From the NCBI RefSeq assembly GCF_014764405.1, contig NZ_CP061725.1:124001-188000 (forward strand): a stretch of DNA of 64,000 nt, given 5' to 3'. A model generated the notes under the pieces. That model searched no databases. It saw only the letters and a list, made by a program, of their open reading frames with translations, and was not told the origin of the DNA. Position 1 is the stretch's first letter, and the number at the start of each line of letters is the position of its first letter. Origin of the DNA: Micromonospora craniellae (GTDB lineage Bacteria > Actinomycetota > Actinomycetes > Mycobacteriales > Micromonosporaceae). Position numbers and translations under genes: made by a program. Of the stretch, positions 25,588 through 33,788 are shown piece by piece.

Positions 25588-27825
25588 TCAGTTGCCGCGG
25601 ACCTCGGCGGCGGCGGCGACCAGGTGTCGTAGGGACGCCTCGACCTCCGGGTAGGCGCGGGTCTTCAACCCGCAGTCCGGGTTCGCCCACAACCGTCGGG
25701 CCGGCACGGCCGCGACGGCCCGACGCAGCGCCTCGATCACCTCGTCACGCGGCGGCACCCGGGGCGAATGGATGTCCCACACCCCGGGGCCGACACCCCG
25801 GCCATAGCCGATCGCGGCCAGGTCGTCGAGGACCTCCATCTTCGACCGGGACGCCTCGATGCTGGTGACGTCGGCGTCGAGGGCGTCGATGGCGCTGATC
25901 ACCTCACCGAACTCCGAGTAGCACAGGTGGGTGTGGATCTGGGTGTCGTCGGCGACGCCGCTGGTGGCCAGCCGGAACGCGCCGACGGCCCAGTCCAGGT
26001 ACGCCTTCTGGTCGCTCTTGCGCAACGGCAGCGTCTCCCGCAGCGCCGGCTCGTCGACCTGGATGACCCGGATCCCGGCGGACTCCAGGTCACGGCACTC
26101 GTCACGTAGCGCCAACGCGACCTGGTCGGCGGTGTCCGCCAACGGCTGGTCGCTACGCACGAACGACCAGGCCAGGATGGTGACCGGACCGGTGAGCATC
26201 CCCTTGACCGGCTTACTGGTCAGCGACTGCGCATAGGTGGACCACTCCACCGTCATCGGCGCCCTGCGCGCCACGTCGCCGTAGATGATCGGAGGACGGA
26301 CACAACGGGAGCCGTACGACTGCACCCAGCCGTGCTCGGTGGCCGCGAAGCCGTCGAGCTGCTCGCCGAAGTACTGCACCATGTCGTTGCGTTCCGGTTC
26401 ACCGTGCACGAGCACGTCCAGGCCCAACTGTTCCTGCAGTCGGATGACATGCTCCACCTCGGCACGCATCCGCGACGCGTAGCCGGCGTCGTCGAGGCTG
26501 CCGGCCCGGTGCGCGGCACGGGCCTTGCGCAGCTCACCGGTCTGCGGGAACGACCCGATCGTGGTGGTCGGCAACTCCGGCAGCCCGAGCCGTTCCTGCT
26601 GGCGGGTGGCCCGCGTGGAGTAGTCGCCGCGCTGCCGGTCGGTGGGCCGCAGGGCGGTAAGGCGGCCACGGACATCGTCGTGACGCCACTGCGCCGGGGT
26701 GGCCGGCACCGGGGCGGGCAACGACGTGGCGCCGTCACGCAACGCCCGACCGAGCACGACCACCTCGTCGACCTTCTGCCGAGCGAACGCGAGCCGCTCG
26801 GACAGCCGAGGGTCGAGGCGGGTCTCCGCACCCAGATCGACCGGGACGTGCAACAGCGAACAGGACGTGGACACCGCCACGTGATCAGCAAGGCCAGCGA
26901 CCGTCGCACCGACCGCGACGGCAGCCCGCAGGTCCGTACGCCAGATGTTGCGGCCATCGACCAGACCCGCGACGATCGTCTTACCGCCCAGCGGACCCGC
27001 GGCCGCAAGCCGACGCAAATTACCCGGCCCAGCCACCAGGTCCAGACCGACCGCCTCCACCGGAGTGCCCAACAGGGCCGGCAACGCGTCACCGAGCTCA
27101 CCGAAGTAGGTCGCGACGAAGATCCGCGGCCGCTGCGCCAGCTCGCCCAGTCGGGTGTAGGCGTGCCGCAGCGCGTCGATCTCGTCCGGCGTGCGGTCGG
27201 CGACGTATGCGGGCTCGTCCAACTGCACCCAGGCCACACCCGCCTCAGCCAACGCGGTGAGGATCCGGGCGTACGTCTCGACCAGGTCGTCGAGGCGGGC
27301 GAACGGATCGTCGCCCTTGGCCAGCAGCAGGAACGTGGCCGGTCCCACGAGCACCGGCCGGGTGGTGATGCCCAGCTCAGCGGCCTCGGCATACTCCCTG
27401 AGGGCCTTGGCCGGATCGGCGGTGAAGACGGTGTCGGAGTCGATCTCCGGCACCAGGTAGTGGTAGTTGGTGTCGAACCACTTCGTCAGTTCCAGTGCCG
27501 GCTCGGCGTCCACGCCACGGGCCATGGCGAAGTAGGTGTCCAGCGCGGAGAGGCCCAGCCGGGCGAACCGGGTCGGGATCGCGCCGACGGCGACGGCGGT
27601 GTCGAGCACGTGATCGTAGTAGGAGAAGACGTTCGACGGAATCGCGTCGAGACGGGCGTCGCGCAGCGCACGCCAGACCTCGACCCGCAGGCCGGCGGCC
27701 GTACGTTCCAGACCGGCGGCGTCGACGCTACCGGCCCAGTACGCCTCCACCGCCTTCTTCAGCTCACGATTGGCGCCGATGCGTGGGTAGCCGAGCACGG
27801 TGCTCTGACCGAATGGGGTACTCAC
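25588..27825 (-). CDS. metE: Cobalamin-independent methionine synthase
   Basis: A 745-residue two-barrel enzyme transferring the methyl group of methyl-THF-polyglutamate to homocysteine. The N-terminus VLGYPRIGANRELKKAVEAY is diagnostic. Zinc ligands are in the C-terminal barrel: HTHLCYSEF (His, Cys) and WANPDCGLKTR (Cys). GTG 27825 is used because GGAAGGA lies upstream and it gives the standard N-terminus; the longer open frame reaches into the leader. It is preceded by a cobalamin riboswitch and so should be shut off when B12 is available. It forms an operon with glyA. Confidence 0.95.
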   Translation of the reverse strand: MSTPFGQSTVLGYPRIGANRELKKAVEAYWAGSVDAAGLERTAAGLRVEVWRALRDARLDAIPSNVFSYYDHVLDTAVAVGAIPTRFARLGLSALDTYFAMARGVDAEPALELTKWFDTNYHYLVPEIDSDTVFTADPAKALREYAEAAELGITTRPVLVGPATFLLLAKGDDPFARLDDLVETYARILTALAEAGVAWVQLDEPAYVADRTPDEIDALRHAYTRLGELAQRPRIFVATYFGELGDALPALLGTPVEAVGLDLVAGPGNLRRLAAAGPLGGKTIVAGLVDGRNIWRTDLRAAVAVGATVAGLADHVAVSTSCSLLHVPVDLGAETRLDPRLSERLAFARQKVDEVVVLGRALRDGATSLPAPVPATPAQWRHDDVRGRLTALRPTDRQRGDYSTRATRQQERLGLPELPTTTIGSFPQTGELRKARAAHRAGSLDDAGYASRMRAEVEHVIRLQEQLGLDVLVHGEPERNDMVQYFGEQLDGFAATEHGWVQSYGSRCVRPPIIYGDVARRAPMTVEWSTYAQSLTSKPVKGMLTGPVTILAWSFVRSDQPLADTADQVALALRDECRDLESAGIRVIQVDEPALRETLPLRKSDQKAYLDWAVGAFRLATSGVADDTQIHTHLCYSEFGEVISAIDALDADVTSIEASRSKMEVLDDLAAIGYGRGVGPGVWDIHSPRVPPRDEVIEALRRAVAAVPARRLWANPDCGLKTRAYPEVEASLRHLVAAAAEVRGN

Positions 27826-27951
27826 CTTGGGGGTCCTTCCCTCGAAGTGCCCGGCGGACACGGGAGGGAAGGCAGGTACACCTCGGGTACCGGCTTTCCG
27901 CCCAGGCCCTCCCGAGAGGCCGCCGGCAGCGCACACCGGCGGTGTGCGCAG

Positions 27952-28170
27952 CGCTGGCAGGTCTTCGGACTCGCGGGCATGACACCAGGTCGCCTACTGG
28001 CCGTCGCTTCCCAGACCTCACGGCCCAGTGCTCAAATGACGGCGGTCGTTCCCACTCACCGCTGCGGGGCAGTCCCGGTCTCCCACCGGGTTCCCTCTTA
28101 CGACGTTCCGCCCATCCGGACGGGACGAACCAGCACCACCGGACATGGTACGCATCCGACACCGCTGTCC
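27952..28170 (-). ncRNA. Cobalamin riboswitch in the metE-glyA leader
   Basis: On the minus strand the leader shows the same core as the 22 kb element: AAGAGGGAACCCGGTGGGAG, GGGACTGCCCCGCAGCGG, TGAGTGGGAACGACCGCC, GGTCTGGGAAGCGACGGCCA, and the B12 box GAGTCCGAAGACCTGCC near 27957-27973. It ends about 130 bases before the metE start. Repression of metE by B12 through this RNA class is established in actinomycetes. Confidence 0.94.
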
Positions 28171-28244
28171 GGGCCATCGCGTCCGACCTGCGGGACGGCG
28201 GGCTGCGGACGCTGGTCGCTCGTGTTGCCGTCTCGCGGCGAGGG

Positions 28245-28476
28245 CTACACGGCAACGGTGACGTGCACGGCGTTGTCGTAGGCCGCTTGCAGTCGTTGGC
28301 TGGGGCGCGGCGCGGTGGGGTCTGGCCGCGGGATGCCCAGGTGGAGCTCGCGGAGCTCGTCCATCATCTCAGCCAGGAGTTCGGGGCCGCCGTCGCGTAG
28401 GAGTTCCGCGCGGGCACGCAAACGCGGGGAACCGTCTCGGAATTCGAGGCCCCATTTAGCCAGCACGACCATGATG
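28245..28476 (-). pseudogene. HxlR-family regulator, C-terminal fragment cut off by IS4
   Basis: The frame MVVLAKWGLEFRDGSPRLRA onward is the C-terminal part of an HxlR winged-helix regulator. Removing the adjacent IS and one copy of the 10-bp duplication GACCATGATG restores an unbroken frame reading VLPIMVVLAKW across the junction. The complete protein would be about 167 residues. The fragment starts with an ATG but has no recognisable ribosome site, so it is probably not expressed. Confidence 0.85.
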
Positions 28477-30012
28477 CAATGCCATTAAGTTAAGGCGTCT
28501 GGGCAGGCCAGCCTGGGTATGGCGGGCCCGTCGTGGCGGGTGGTCCGGTCGGTGGGTCGTTTGACGCGGTAGGAGTTGTGGCGGGCGCGTTTGATGACGC
28601 GGGGGCAGCTGCGGTCGCGTCGGGGCGGGTTCGGCTGGTGGCGGATCTCGGTGAGGGCATCGTCGAGGGCGGTGGAAAGGTGCTCAGGGGGTAATGGCCG
28701 CCTGGTCGGTGACCTGGCGGCGTACGACGCGTAGGCCTTTGACGAACGACATGCGGTCGGGGTCGTAGCCGGCCGGGTCGGCGGCTTCCAGCAGCAGTGC
28801 GCGGATGGCGTAGTGGGCCAGCAGTAGTCCCCACATCTGCTGTTCGACCAGGTCAGGGACCTTCGATCGGAGGACTTCGCCGCGGCCGCGCAGGTCCGTC
28901 TTGATCTCGTTCAGAGTGGACTCTTCTTCCCAGCGCTGCTGGTAGGCACCCGCCAGTTCCATCGCGGGGACCTCGTGGTGGTCGGTGAGGGTGGTGACCA
29001 CCACGATGAGTTCGCCGTCGGGGTTGCGGTCCGGGACGGTGTACTCGACCACCCTGACGAGGCGGGCGAGATCGGCCGGGATCTCCTGGCCGGTCCGGGC
29101 CTGCTCGACCAGCCTGGCCCGGCGTTGCGCGGACAACCCCGCCTTGAAGATCAGTGCCTGGTAGGAGCCGTCCGCGAGCCACCGCAGATGCCCGATGGAC
29201 ACGCTCGCGCCGACTCGCCAGGCAAGGTCCGCGCCGGTGGCGGCGAAGGAGTTGAACAGGTCGAAGGAGTACAGGCCCGCGTCGGCCAGGACCAGCATGC
29301 CCGGCCCGACCCGCCCGGCCAGATCCTTGATCAGGGTACGTTCCCCGGTGCGGCACGACCCGAGTACCGCCCCGACGATCGCGTGGCTGCCGCACTCGGC
29401 CAACGCCGCGATGTGCAGCTTCGGGTACGCCGACGCCTTCGGCCCCGACCCCATCCGGTCGAAGCGTTCCACGTTGGCCGGGGTGTCGGCCACGTCGAGG
29501 GTGGTCGCGTCGATCGCCATCAGCCGGCGCCGGGCCAGCCAGGCGCCCTTGGTGCCCGGTCCAGCCAAGGGCACGCACGCCCTGTCGAACAACATCTTCA
29601 CCGGCTCGGCGCCCAGCCGCTGACGTGCCTGGGTGATCGCCGACGCCGTCGGGACCTGCCAGTCATCGTCCCAGGAACCAAGTCTGCGCAGGTTACCCAC
29701 CAGCCGGCGCATCACCTCGTCAGAAGACTCGGCGCAGAACAACCCCATCGCGATCACGTAACGGATCATCACGTGCGCCGGCAGCCGCCGGACCCGCTTC
29801 TCACGCCGCCCGCTGCGGTTGAGTACCTCTTCCAGCAGATCCCGGTTGAACCGGGCCGACACCACCCCGAGCCCGATGTGATCGGTCAACCGGCCCTACG
29901 GCCGCAGCGACTCCACCCCAGACGACGTCACGCCACGGCACGGTACCGGCCCGCCGACCCCTAGTCAGCTCACCGCGCTGACCAGCACTGATGCCTTAAC
30001 TGAACGGCATTG
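28477..30012 (-). mobile_element. IS4-family insertion sequence, copy A (1536 bp)
   Basis: Ends are CAATGCCATTAAGTTAAGGC (28477) and, inverted, CAATGCCGTTCAGTTAAGGC (ending 30012). It is flanked by a perfect 10-bp target duplication GACCATGATG (28467-28476 and 30013-30022). The insertion splits the HxlR gene. A near-identical copy lies in the opposite orientation at 33789-35324. Confidence 0.93.
28684..29889 (-). CDS. IS4-family transposase, copy A (amber codon near N-terminus)
   Basis: A 401-residue DDE transposase. Catalytic aspartates are in LMAIDATTLDVADTP and LVLADAGLYSFD, and the glutamate in the YREK-like signature YQQRWEEESTLNEIKTDL. Compared with copy B, the codon CAG at the twelfth position is TAG (29896-29898), so this copy can start only downstream, at TTG 29889. 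About fourteen N-terminal residues are lost, which may or may not matter. One other residue differs (VPDLVEQQ against VPDLAEQQ). Confidence 0.88.
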   Translation of the reverse strand: MTDHIGLGVVSARFNRDLLEEVLNRSGRREKRVRRLPAHVMIRYVIAMGLFCAESSDEVMRRLVGNLRRLGSWDDDWQVPTASAITQARQRLGAEPVKMLFDRACVPLAGPGTKGAWLARRRLMAIDATTLDVADTPANVERFDRMGSGPKASAYPKLHIAALAECGSHAIVGAVLGSCRTGERTLIKDLAGRVGPGMLVLADAGLYSFDLFNSFAATGADLAWRVGASVSIGHLRWLADGSYQALIFKAGLSAQRRARLVEQARTGQEIPADLARLVRVVEYTVPDRNPDGELIVVVTTLTDHHEVPAMELAGAYQQRWEEESTLNEIKTDLRGRGEVLRSKVPDLVEQQMWGLLLAHYAIRALLLEAADPAGYDPDRMSFVKGLRVVRRQVTDQAAITP

Positions 30013-30294
30013 GACCATGATGGGTAGGACCTGGATCCCCGCCTCGGTGAGGGAGTACATCGCCCGCTGCCCTCGGTGGGCGTCCTCGCGGGTCAGCAGA
30101 CCCGCAGCGGTGAGCTGCTTGAGCCGGCTGCTCAGGATGTTGCTCGCGATCCCCTCCTCGGAGCCCAGCAGCAGTTCACGGAAGTACCGGCGATTGCCGA
30201 ACATGACGTCGCGCAGCACCAGCATCGCCCACGGATCGCCGAGCACCTCGACAGCGGTGTTGATCGGACATCCCGAACGCGGCGTCCTGTGCAT
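30013..30294 (-). pseudogene. HxlR-family regulator, N-terminal fragment
   Basis: MHRTPRSGCPINTAVEVLGD opens a classic HxlR winged-helix domain (Cys9 in CPI, then DPWAMLVLRDVMFGNRRYFR and the recognition helix SSRLKQLTAAGLL). ATG 30294 has GGAGGAAGG upstream. The frame runs into the IS at LPIMVQ and picks up about 14 IS-encoded residues. Since the DNA-binding domain is nearly intact, a truncated product may still bind DNA. Confidence 0.85.
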
Positions 30295-30511
30295 CTGCCT
30301 TCCTCCCCGCGAGTGATTGCAATCTACCACCACGCCACCTAAAGTCGACACTGGTTGCAATCAGCAATCACTAGGGTCGGCGGCCGAGACCGGTGCACCG
30401 GCCGAAACCTTCTTCGCGGATACGTCCGCGCAGAACTCGCCGACGACCACAAGGAGAAACTCATGACTGCACGCTCACCGCCGGAACCGACACCCTGACC
30501 GGCACGGACTA
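30295..30511. promoter_or_regulatory. HxlR intergenic operator region with stub of the divergent target gene
   Basis: Inverted TGATTGCAATC (30313-30323) and TTGCAATCAGCAATCAC (30355-30371) look like HxlR-type operators. AAGGAG at 30451-30456 followed by ATG 30463 opens a plus-strand frame that stops after 11 codons (MTARSPPEPTP); another frame of the same bases reads LTAGTDTLTGTD. It looks like the beginning of the divergent target gene, destroyed by a frameshift and by the following IS630 insertion. Confidence 0.5.
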
Positions 30512-30542
30512 GTGTTGTGTCTCGTAAATAGCTAGCCGTTTA

Positions 30543-31596
30543 GGTCGTGTGTCATAAGTGCCGTTCGAGGCGCCGGAGCCAGTTGTCGATCATGCTGATG
30601 GTGGCGGTGGCTTCGTAGCGCACTGCGAGTTTGTCGTAGCGGGTGGCCACGGCACGGTGCTGTTTGAGCAGGCTGATGCCGCACTCCACGGCGTGACGCT
30701 GCCGGTATGCGCTGGGGTCGAAGGCGGGTGGCCGGCCACCCGCCGAGCCCTTCTTACGACGGTTCGCGGCCTGGTCGGCCTTGACCGGGATGACACAGCC
30801 GATACCACGGCGCCGCAGGTAGCCGCGGTTGGCCTTGCTGCTGTACGCCTTGTCCGCCAGGACCCGCTGCGGCCGACACCGGGGCCGCCCGACACCGAGA
30901 CGAGGCACCCGGATGCGGTCCAGCACAGTGGTGAACTGCGGGCTGTCGCCGCGCTGCCCACCGGTGATGACGAACGCCAGCACCATGCGGCCCTGCTCGC
31001 AGGCCAGGTGCAGCTTGGTCGTCAGACCGCCCCGGGACCGGCCCAGCGCGTGATCCGCCGGCTCGGCGGCGCTGCTGCCGCCCGGCGGCTCGACCTGCGT
31101 GTGACTGCCCCGGCGGGCGCCGGCGGCGTGCTGATGCGCCCGCACGATCGTGGAGTCCACACTCACGTCCCAGGAGATCAACCCGAGCGCGTCGGCCCTA
31201 CCCTGCAACCCGGCCAGGATCCCCGCCCACACCCCCGCCCGCTGCCAGCGCCGGTACAGCCCGTACACCGTGCGCCAGTGCCCATAGCAGTCCGGCACGT
31301 CCCGCCACGGCGCACCCGTACGGACCCGCCACCTGATCCCGTCAATGAGCTGCCGCTTGCTCCACTTCGGCGGCCGACCCGGCTTCTTCCGCCCGGGCAG
31401 CAACGGCTCCAGCACCGCCCACTGCGCGTCGGTCAGGTCGTGCCGCCTCGTCACCACTACGCTGGCCACGAGGTCTCCGTGCAGATGGTTGTCTTGGTCG
31501 ATAACCCATCTACCGGAGACCTCACCGCATATCGATCACCGACACACCCAGCCGATCACCTCACAGCAGGGCCACGGGCACTTATGACACACGGCC
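30543..31596 (-). mobile_element. IS5-family insertion sequence inserted in an IS630 remnant
   Basis: Terminal inverted repeats GGTCGTGTGTCATAAGTGCC (30543) and GGCCGTGTGTCATAAGTGCC (inverted, ending 31596), flanked by TA on both sides. Length 1054 bp. Outside the element, 30512-30542 and 31597 onward rejoin into the start of an IS630-type element. Confidence 0.88.
30552..31469 (-). CDS. IS5-family transposase
   Basis: A 305-residue single-frame transposase. The N-terminal DUF4096-type domain (LTDAQWAVLEPLLPGRKKPG, GAPWRDVPDCYGHWRTVY) is followed by a DDE core with aspartates in WDVSVDSTIVRAH and RVLADKAYSSKA and the glutamate region RHAVECGISLLKQHRAVATR. Nothing appears broken, and the terminal repeats are intact, so it may be active. 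Confidence 0.9.
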   Translation of the reverse strand: MASVVVTRRHDLTDAQWAVLEPLLPGRKKPGRPPKWSKRQLIDGIRWRVRTGAPWRDVPDCYGHWRTVYGLYRRWQRAGVWAGILAGLQGRADALGLISWDVSVDSTIVRAHQHAAGARRGSHTQVEPPGGSSAAEPADHALGRSRGGLTTKLHLACEQGRMVLAFVITGGQRGDSPQFTTVLDRIRVPRLGVGRPRCRPQRVLADKAYSSKANRGYLRRRGIGCVIPVKADQAANRRKKGSAGGRPPAFDPSAYRQRHAVECGISLLKQHRAVATRYDKLAVRYEATATISMIDNWLRRLERHL

Positions 31597-31611
31597 TAGT
31601 AGGCTTTGCGT

Positions 31612-31755
31612 GTGACACGTGCTGCCGCGCCGTTGGCGCTCGAAACAGGTCAGCGGGAACTGCTGGAGTCTCTTGCCAAGTCGCGTACGGTCGAGCATCG
31701 GCTGGTGCAGCGGGCGCAGGTGTTGTTGCGCGCTGCGGACCCCTCCCTGTCACGC
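31612..31755 (+). pseudogene. IS630-family transposase, N-terminal remnant
   Basis: GTG 31612 opens TRAAAPLALETGQRELLESL followed by AKSRTVEHRLVQRAQVLLRA, which matches the N-terminal helix-turn-helix of IS630 transposases. After about 40 codons the frame runs into the left end of the IS3 element and stops. The left end of the same element, AGTGTTGTGTCTCGTAAATA at 30511, lies on the other side of the IS5 insertion. Confidence 0.65.
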
Positions 31756-31821
31756 TGATGTGAGACAGCCCGTCTACCAGGGGATACTCTTCCTGGACGG
31801 CCCTGAGGAGAGCACATCAGC

Positions 31822-32253
31822 ATGACGTCGAGGCCCCATGAGAGTCTGGATCCGGACGCCCGGCCCCAGCGGCGGACATTCACCGCGGAGTTCAAGGCGA
31901 GGATTCTGGACGAGTACGAGTCGGCGCCGGATGCGGCGGCTCGCGGGGCGATTCTGCGCCGGGAACGGCTGTACGGTTCACACCTTCTCGACTGGCGCAA
32001 GGCGCGGGATGCCGGAGCCGCGGCCGGCCTGACGGACCGGCGGCAATCGGCTGCGCGGGCGGCGAAGAAGGCCGAGAACGCTGAACTTTCCCGTCTTCAG
32101 CGGGAGAACGCCCGCCTGCAGGCCGAGTTGAACAAGACCCAGACCGCGTTGTCGATCATGGGAAAAGCTCACGCGCTCTTGGAACTGCTCTCCGAGAGCG
32201 CGGATGCCGTGGCGATGCCGAACTCGTCCTCGCCGAGGCGCAGGCGGCGCTGA
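31822..32253 (+). CDS. IS3-family transposase OrfA
   Basis: A 143-residue protein. The N-terminal HTH reads RRTFTAEFKARILDEYESA and ILRRERLYGSHLLDWRKARD. A leucine-zipper-like helix follows (ENAELSRLQRENARLQAELN), then KTQTALSIMGKAHALLELLS. OrfB is read in the -1 frame. A canonical slippery heptamer G-GGA-AAA lies in frame at 32160-32166, and the -1 frame from there is open into OrfB, so a fused OrfAB could be made by programmed frameshifting. Confidence 0.85.
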   Translation: MTSRPHESLDPDARPQRRTFTAEFKARILDEYESAPDAAARGAILRRERLYGSHLLDWRKARDAGAAAGLTDRRQSAARAAKKAENAELSRLQRENARLQAELNKTQTALSIMGKAHALLELLSESADAVAMPNSSSPRRRRR

Positions 32254-32258
32254 CGCCG

Positions 32259-33275
32259 TTGTGGGGCATCGCGCCCGCGTGCCGGCTGACCGGCCTGTCG
32301 AGGGCGACGCTGTATCGCCGTAGTGCCCCGCCGCTGGTCTCCCGGCCACGGGCGCCGCGTAAGCCGCCGCCGTCCGCGCTGACCGAGCCTGAACGCCGGC
32401 AGGTCCTGGACCTGCTCAACAGCCCGCCATACGTGGATCTGGCCCCGGCGCAGGTGTGGGCCCGCGAACTCGACGAGGGCCGCTGGTGGTGCTCGGAGTC
32501 CACGATGTACCGGATCCTGCGGGCCGCCGGGCAGACCGGCGAACGCCGCAGCCAGGCCACCCATCCGGCCCGGACCAAACCCGAACTGGTCGCCGACGCC
32601 GCGAATCAGGTGTGGTCGTGGGACATCACGAAGCTGCGCGGCCCGGTCAAGGGCGTCTGGTTCCACCTTTACACGGTGATCGACATCTGGTCCCGCTACG
32701 TCGTCGGGCACATGGTCGCCGCCCACGAGGACGGCCAACTCGCCGAAGCGCTGATCGCCGACGCCGCCGCCCGCGAACGCGTGAACCCCGATCAGCTGAC
32801 CGTGCACGCCGACCGCGGCGCCGCGATGACCAGCAAGACCGTCACCCAGCTGCTGACCGATCTCAAAATCGGCCGCAGCCACAGCCGGCCCAAGACCTCC
32901 AACGACAACCCGTACATCGAGGCCAGCTTCAAGACACTCAAGTACGACCCCACGTTCCCAGAGCGGTTCGGATCGATCCAGCACGCCCGACAGCACTGCG
33001 AAGCGTTCTACAGCTACTACAACCACGAACACCGGCACTCCGGGATCGGCCTGCACACCCCGGCATCGGTCCACCACGGCACCGCCGGACAGATCCGTGA
33101 ACAGCGGCAACGCACCCTCGACGCCGCCTGGGCCGCACATCCCGAACGGTTCGGACGCCGCCGTCCCCAACCACCCCGGCTACCGGACCGGGCATGGATC
33201 AACAAACCCGACAACAGCCACCCGGAACAGGCCGTGACCTCGGCCGGAGCCCCTCTTCCACCAGCACAAAGCTAA
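32259..33275 (+). CDS. IS3-family transposase OrfB (integrase core)
   Basis: Visible from TTG 32259 but conserved sequence begins earlier in the same frame (ELVLAEAQAALTPLWGIAPA, from 32220). No good independent start is present, so it is probably expressed as OrfAB. The DDE core is complete: D in VWSWDITKLRGP, D in TVHADRGAAMTS, E in SNDNPYIEASFKTLKYDP. C-terminal SYYNHEHRHSGIGLHTPASV is typical of IS3 integrases. Confidence 0.88.
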   Translation: MWGIAPACRLTGLSRATLYRRSAPPLVSRPRAPRKPPPSALTEPERRQVLDLLNSPPYVDLAPAQVWARELDEGRWWCSESTMYRILRAAGQTGERRSQATHPARTKPELVADAANQVWSWDITKLRGPVKGVWFHLYTVIDIWSRYVVGHMVAAHEDGQLAEALIADAAARERVNPDQLTVHADRGAAMTSKTVTQLLTDLKIGRSHSRPKTSNDNPYIEASFKTLKYDPTFPERFGSIQHARQHCEAFYSYYNHEHRHSGIGLHTPASVHHGTAGQIREQRQRTLDAAWAAHPERFGRRRPQPPRLPDRAWINKPDNSHPEQAVTSAGAPLPPAQS

Positions 33276-33302
33276 ACAAAATCAAGAAATTGTCTCAGTT
33301 GA

Positions 33303-33425
33303 CTTGACAGGTTCCGGGATCTGTCGCAAGGACATGTCTATCGATGGCTCCACGCCTGTTTCCACTGCCGCCCGACTCGCCGCCTTCGCCCGTGTCGCGC
33401 CAATCAACCCATATGCGTTGCTGCC
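33303..33425 (+). pseudogene. Fragment of unknown gene containing FARVAPIN motif
   Basis: Between the IS3 right end and the group II intron 3' end, the plus strand reads MSIDGSTPVSTAARLAAFAR and then VAPINPYALLP. The FARVAPIN stretch and its DNA (33385-33408) recur on the opposite strand at 38604-38627, next to the other side of the intron. The family is not recognised. It is truncated at both ends and not functional. Confidence 0.45.
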
Positions 33426-33496
33426 GGGTAGACGGCGGGAGTTTCACCCGCCGTCCCCCACAGATCCGGACGTGAACCTCTCGACTCATCCGGCTC
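33426..33496 (-). ncRNA. Group II intron domains V and VI (3' end)
   Basis: On the minus strand, a 34-nt hairpin beginning GAGCCGGATGAGTCG and ending ACGTCCGGATC (33463-33496) matches the catalytic domain V pattern of group II introns. It is followed by a second hairpin (GACGGCGGG, TGAAAC.., CCCGCCGTC) with an unpaired A expected of domain VI and a 3' end CTACC near 33426. It lies just downstream of the maturase C-terminus, as in ordinary introns. Confidence 0.8.
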
Positions 33497-33510
33497 GTGC
33501 CGTTCGGTTG

Positions 33511-33788
33511 TCAGGTCGTGTACCGCATCGCCCAGTGCGCGAACAGGTCGGGCGACCGTTGCCGGACGTCTCGTAGCCATACTCGAGCTCTGTCGTCGCT
33601 GCGTTTGAGTCGCTTGTACTTCCACTTCGCCCAGCGCATCAGATGACGATCGATGCGCTTGCCGATCGGGTAGACCGCGCTCGGGTAAAACACGGTGAAG
33701 TAGTTCAACCAGCCCCGAAGGACAGGGTTGACCTCTACGGCGAGGTCTGCCAGGTTGCCGGTCGTGCGTCGATGTAGCCGCCAGGACG
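33511..33788 (-). pseudogene. Group II intron reverse transcriptase/maturase, C-terminal fragment
   Basis: Encodes WRLHRRTTGNLADLAVEVNP and then VLRGWLNYFTVFYPSAVYPI through KWKYKRLKRSDDRARVWLRD to the stop at 33511, the domain X (maturase) part of a group II intron protein. No HNH endonuclease domain follows. It is separated from the RT core by IS4 copy B; the shared CCAGGACG on both sides of the IS marks the junction. Expression as one protein is impossible. Confidence 0.85.

Larger units (their letters stand above)
31756..33302 (+). mobile_element. IS3-family insertion sequence
   Basis: About 1.55 kb with imperfect ends TGATGTGAGACA (31756) and TCAACTGAGACA (inverted, near 33291-33302), containing the orfA/orfB pair typical of IS3. 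It truncates the IS630 remnant on the left. No clear target duplication could be read, so the right border is approximate. Confidence 0.8.

Noticed and set aside
26332..28281. 649-residue plus-strand frame opposite metE
   Set aside because: Antisense to metE and its riboswitch; no start signal or family resemblance.
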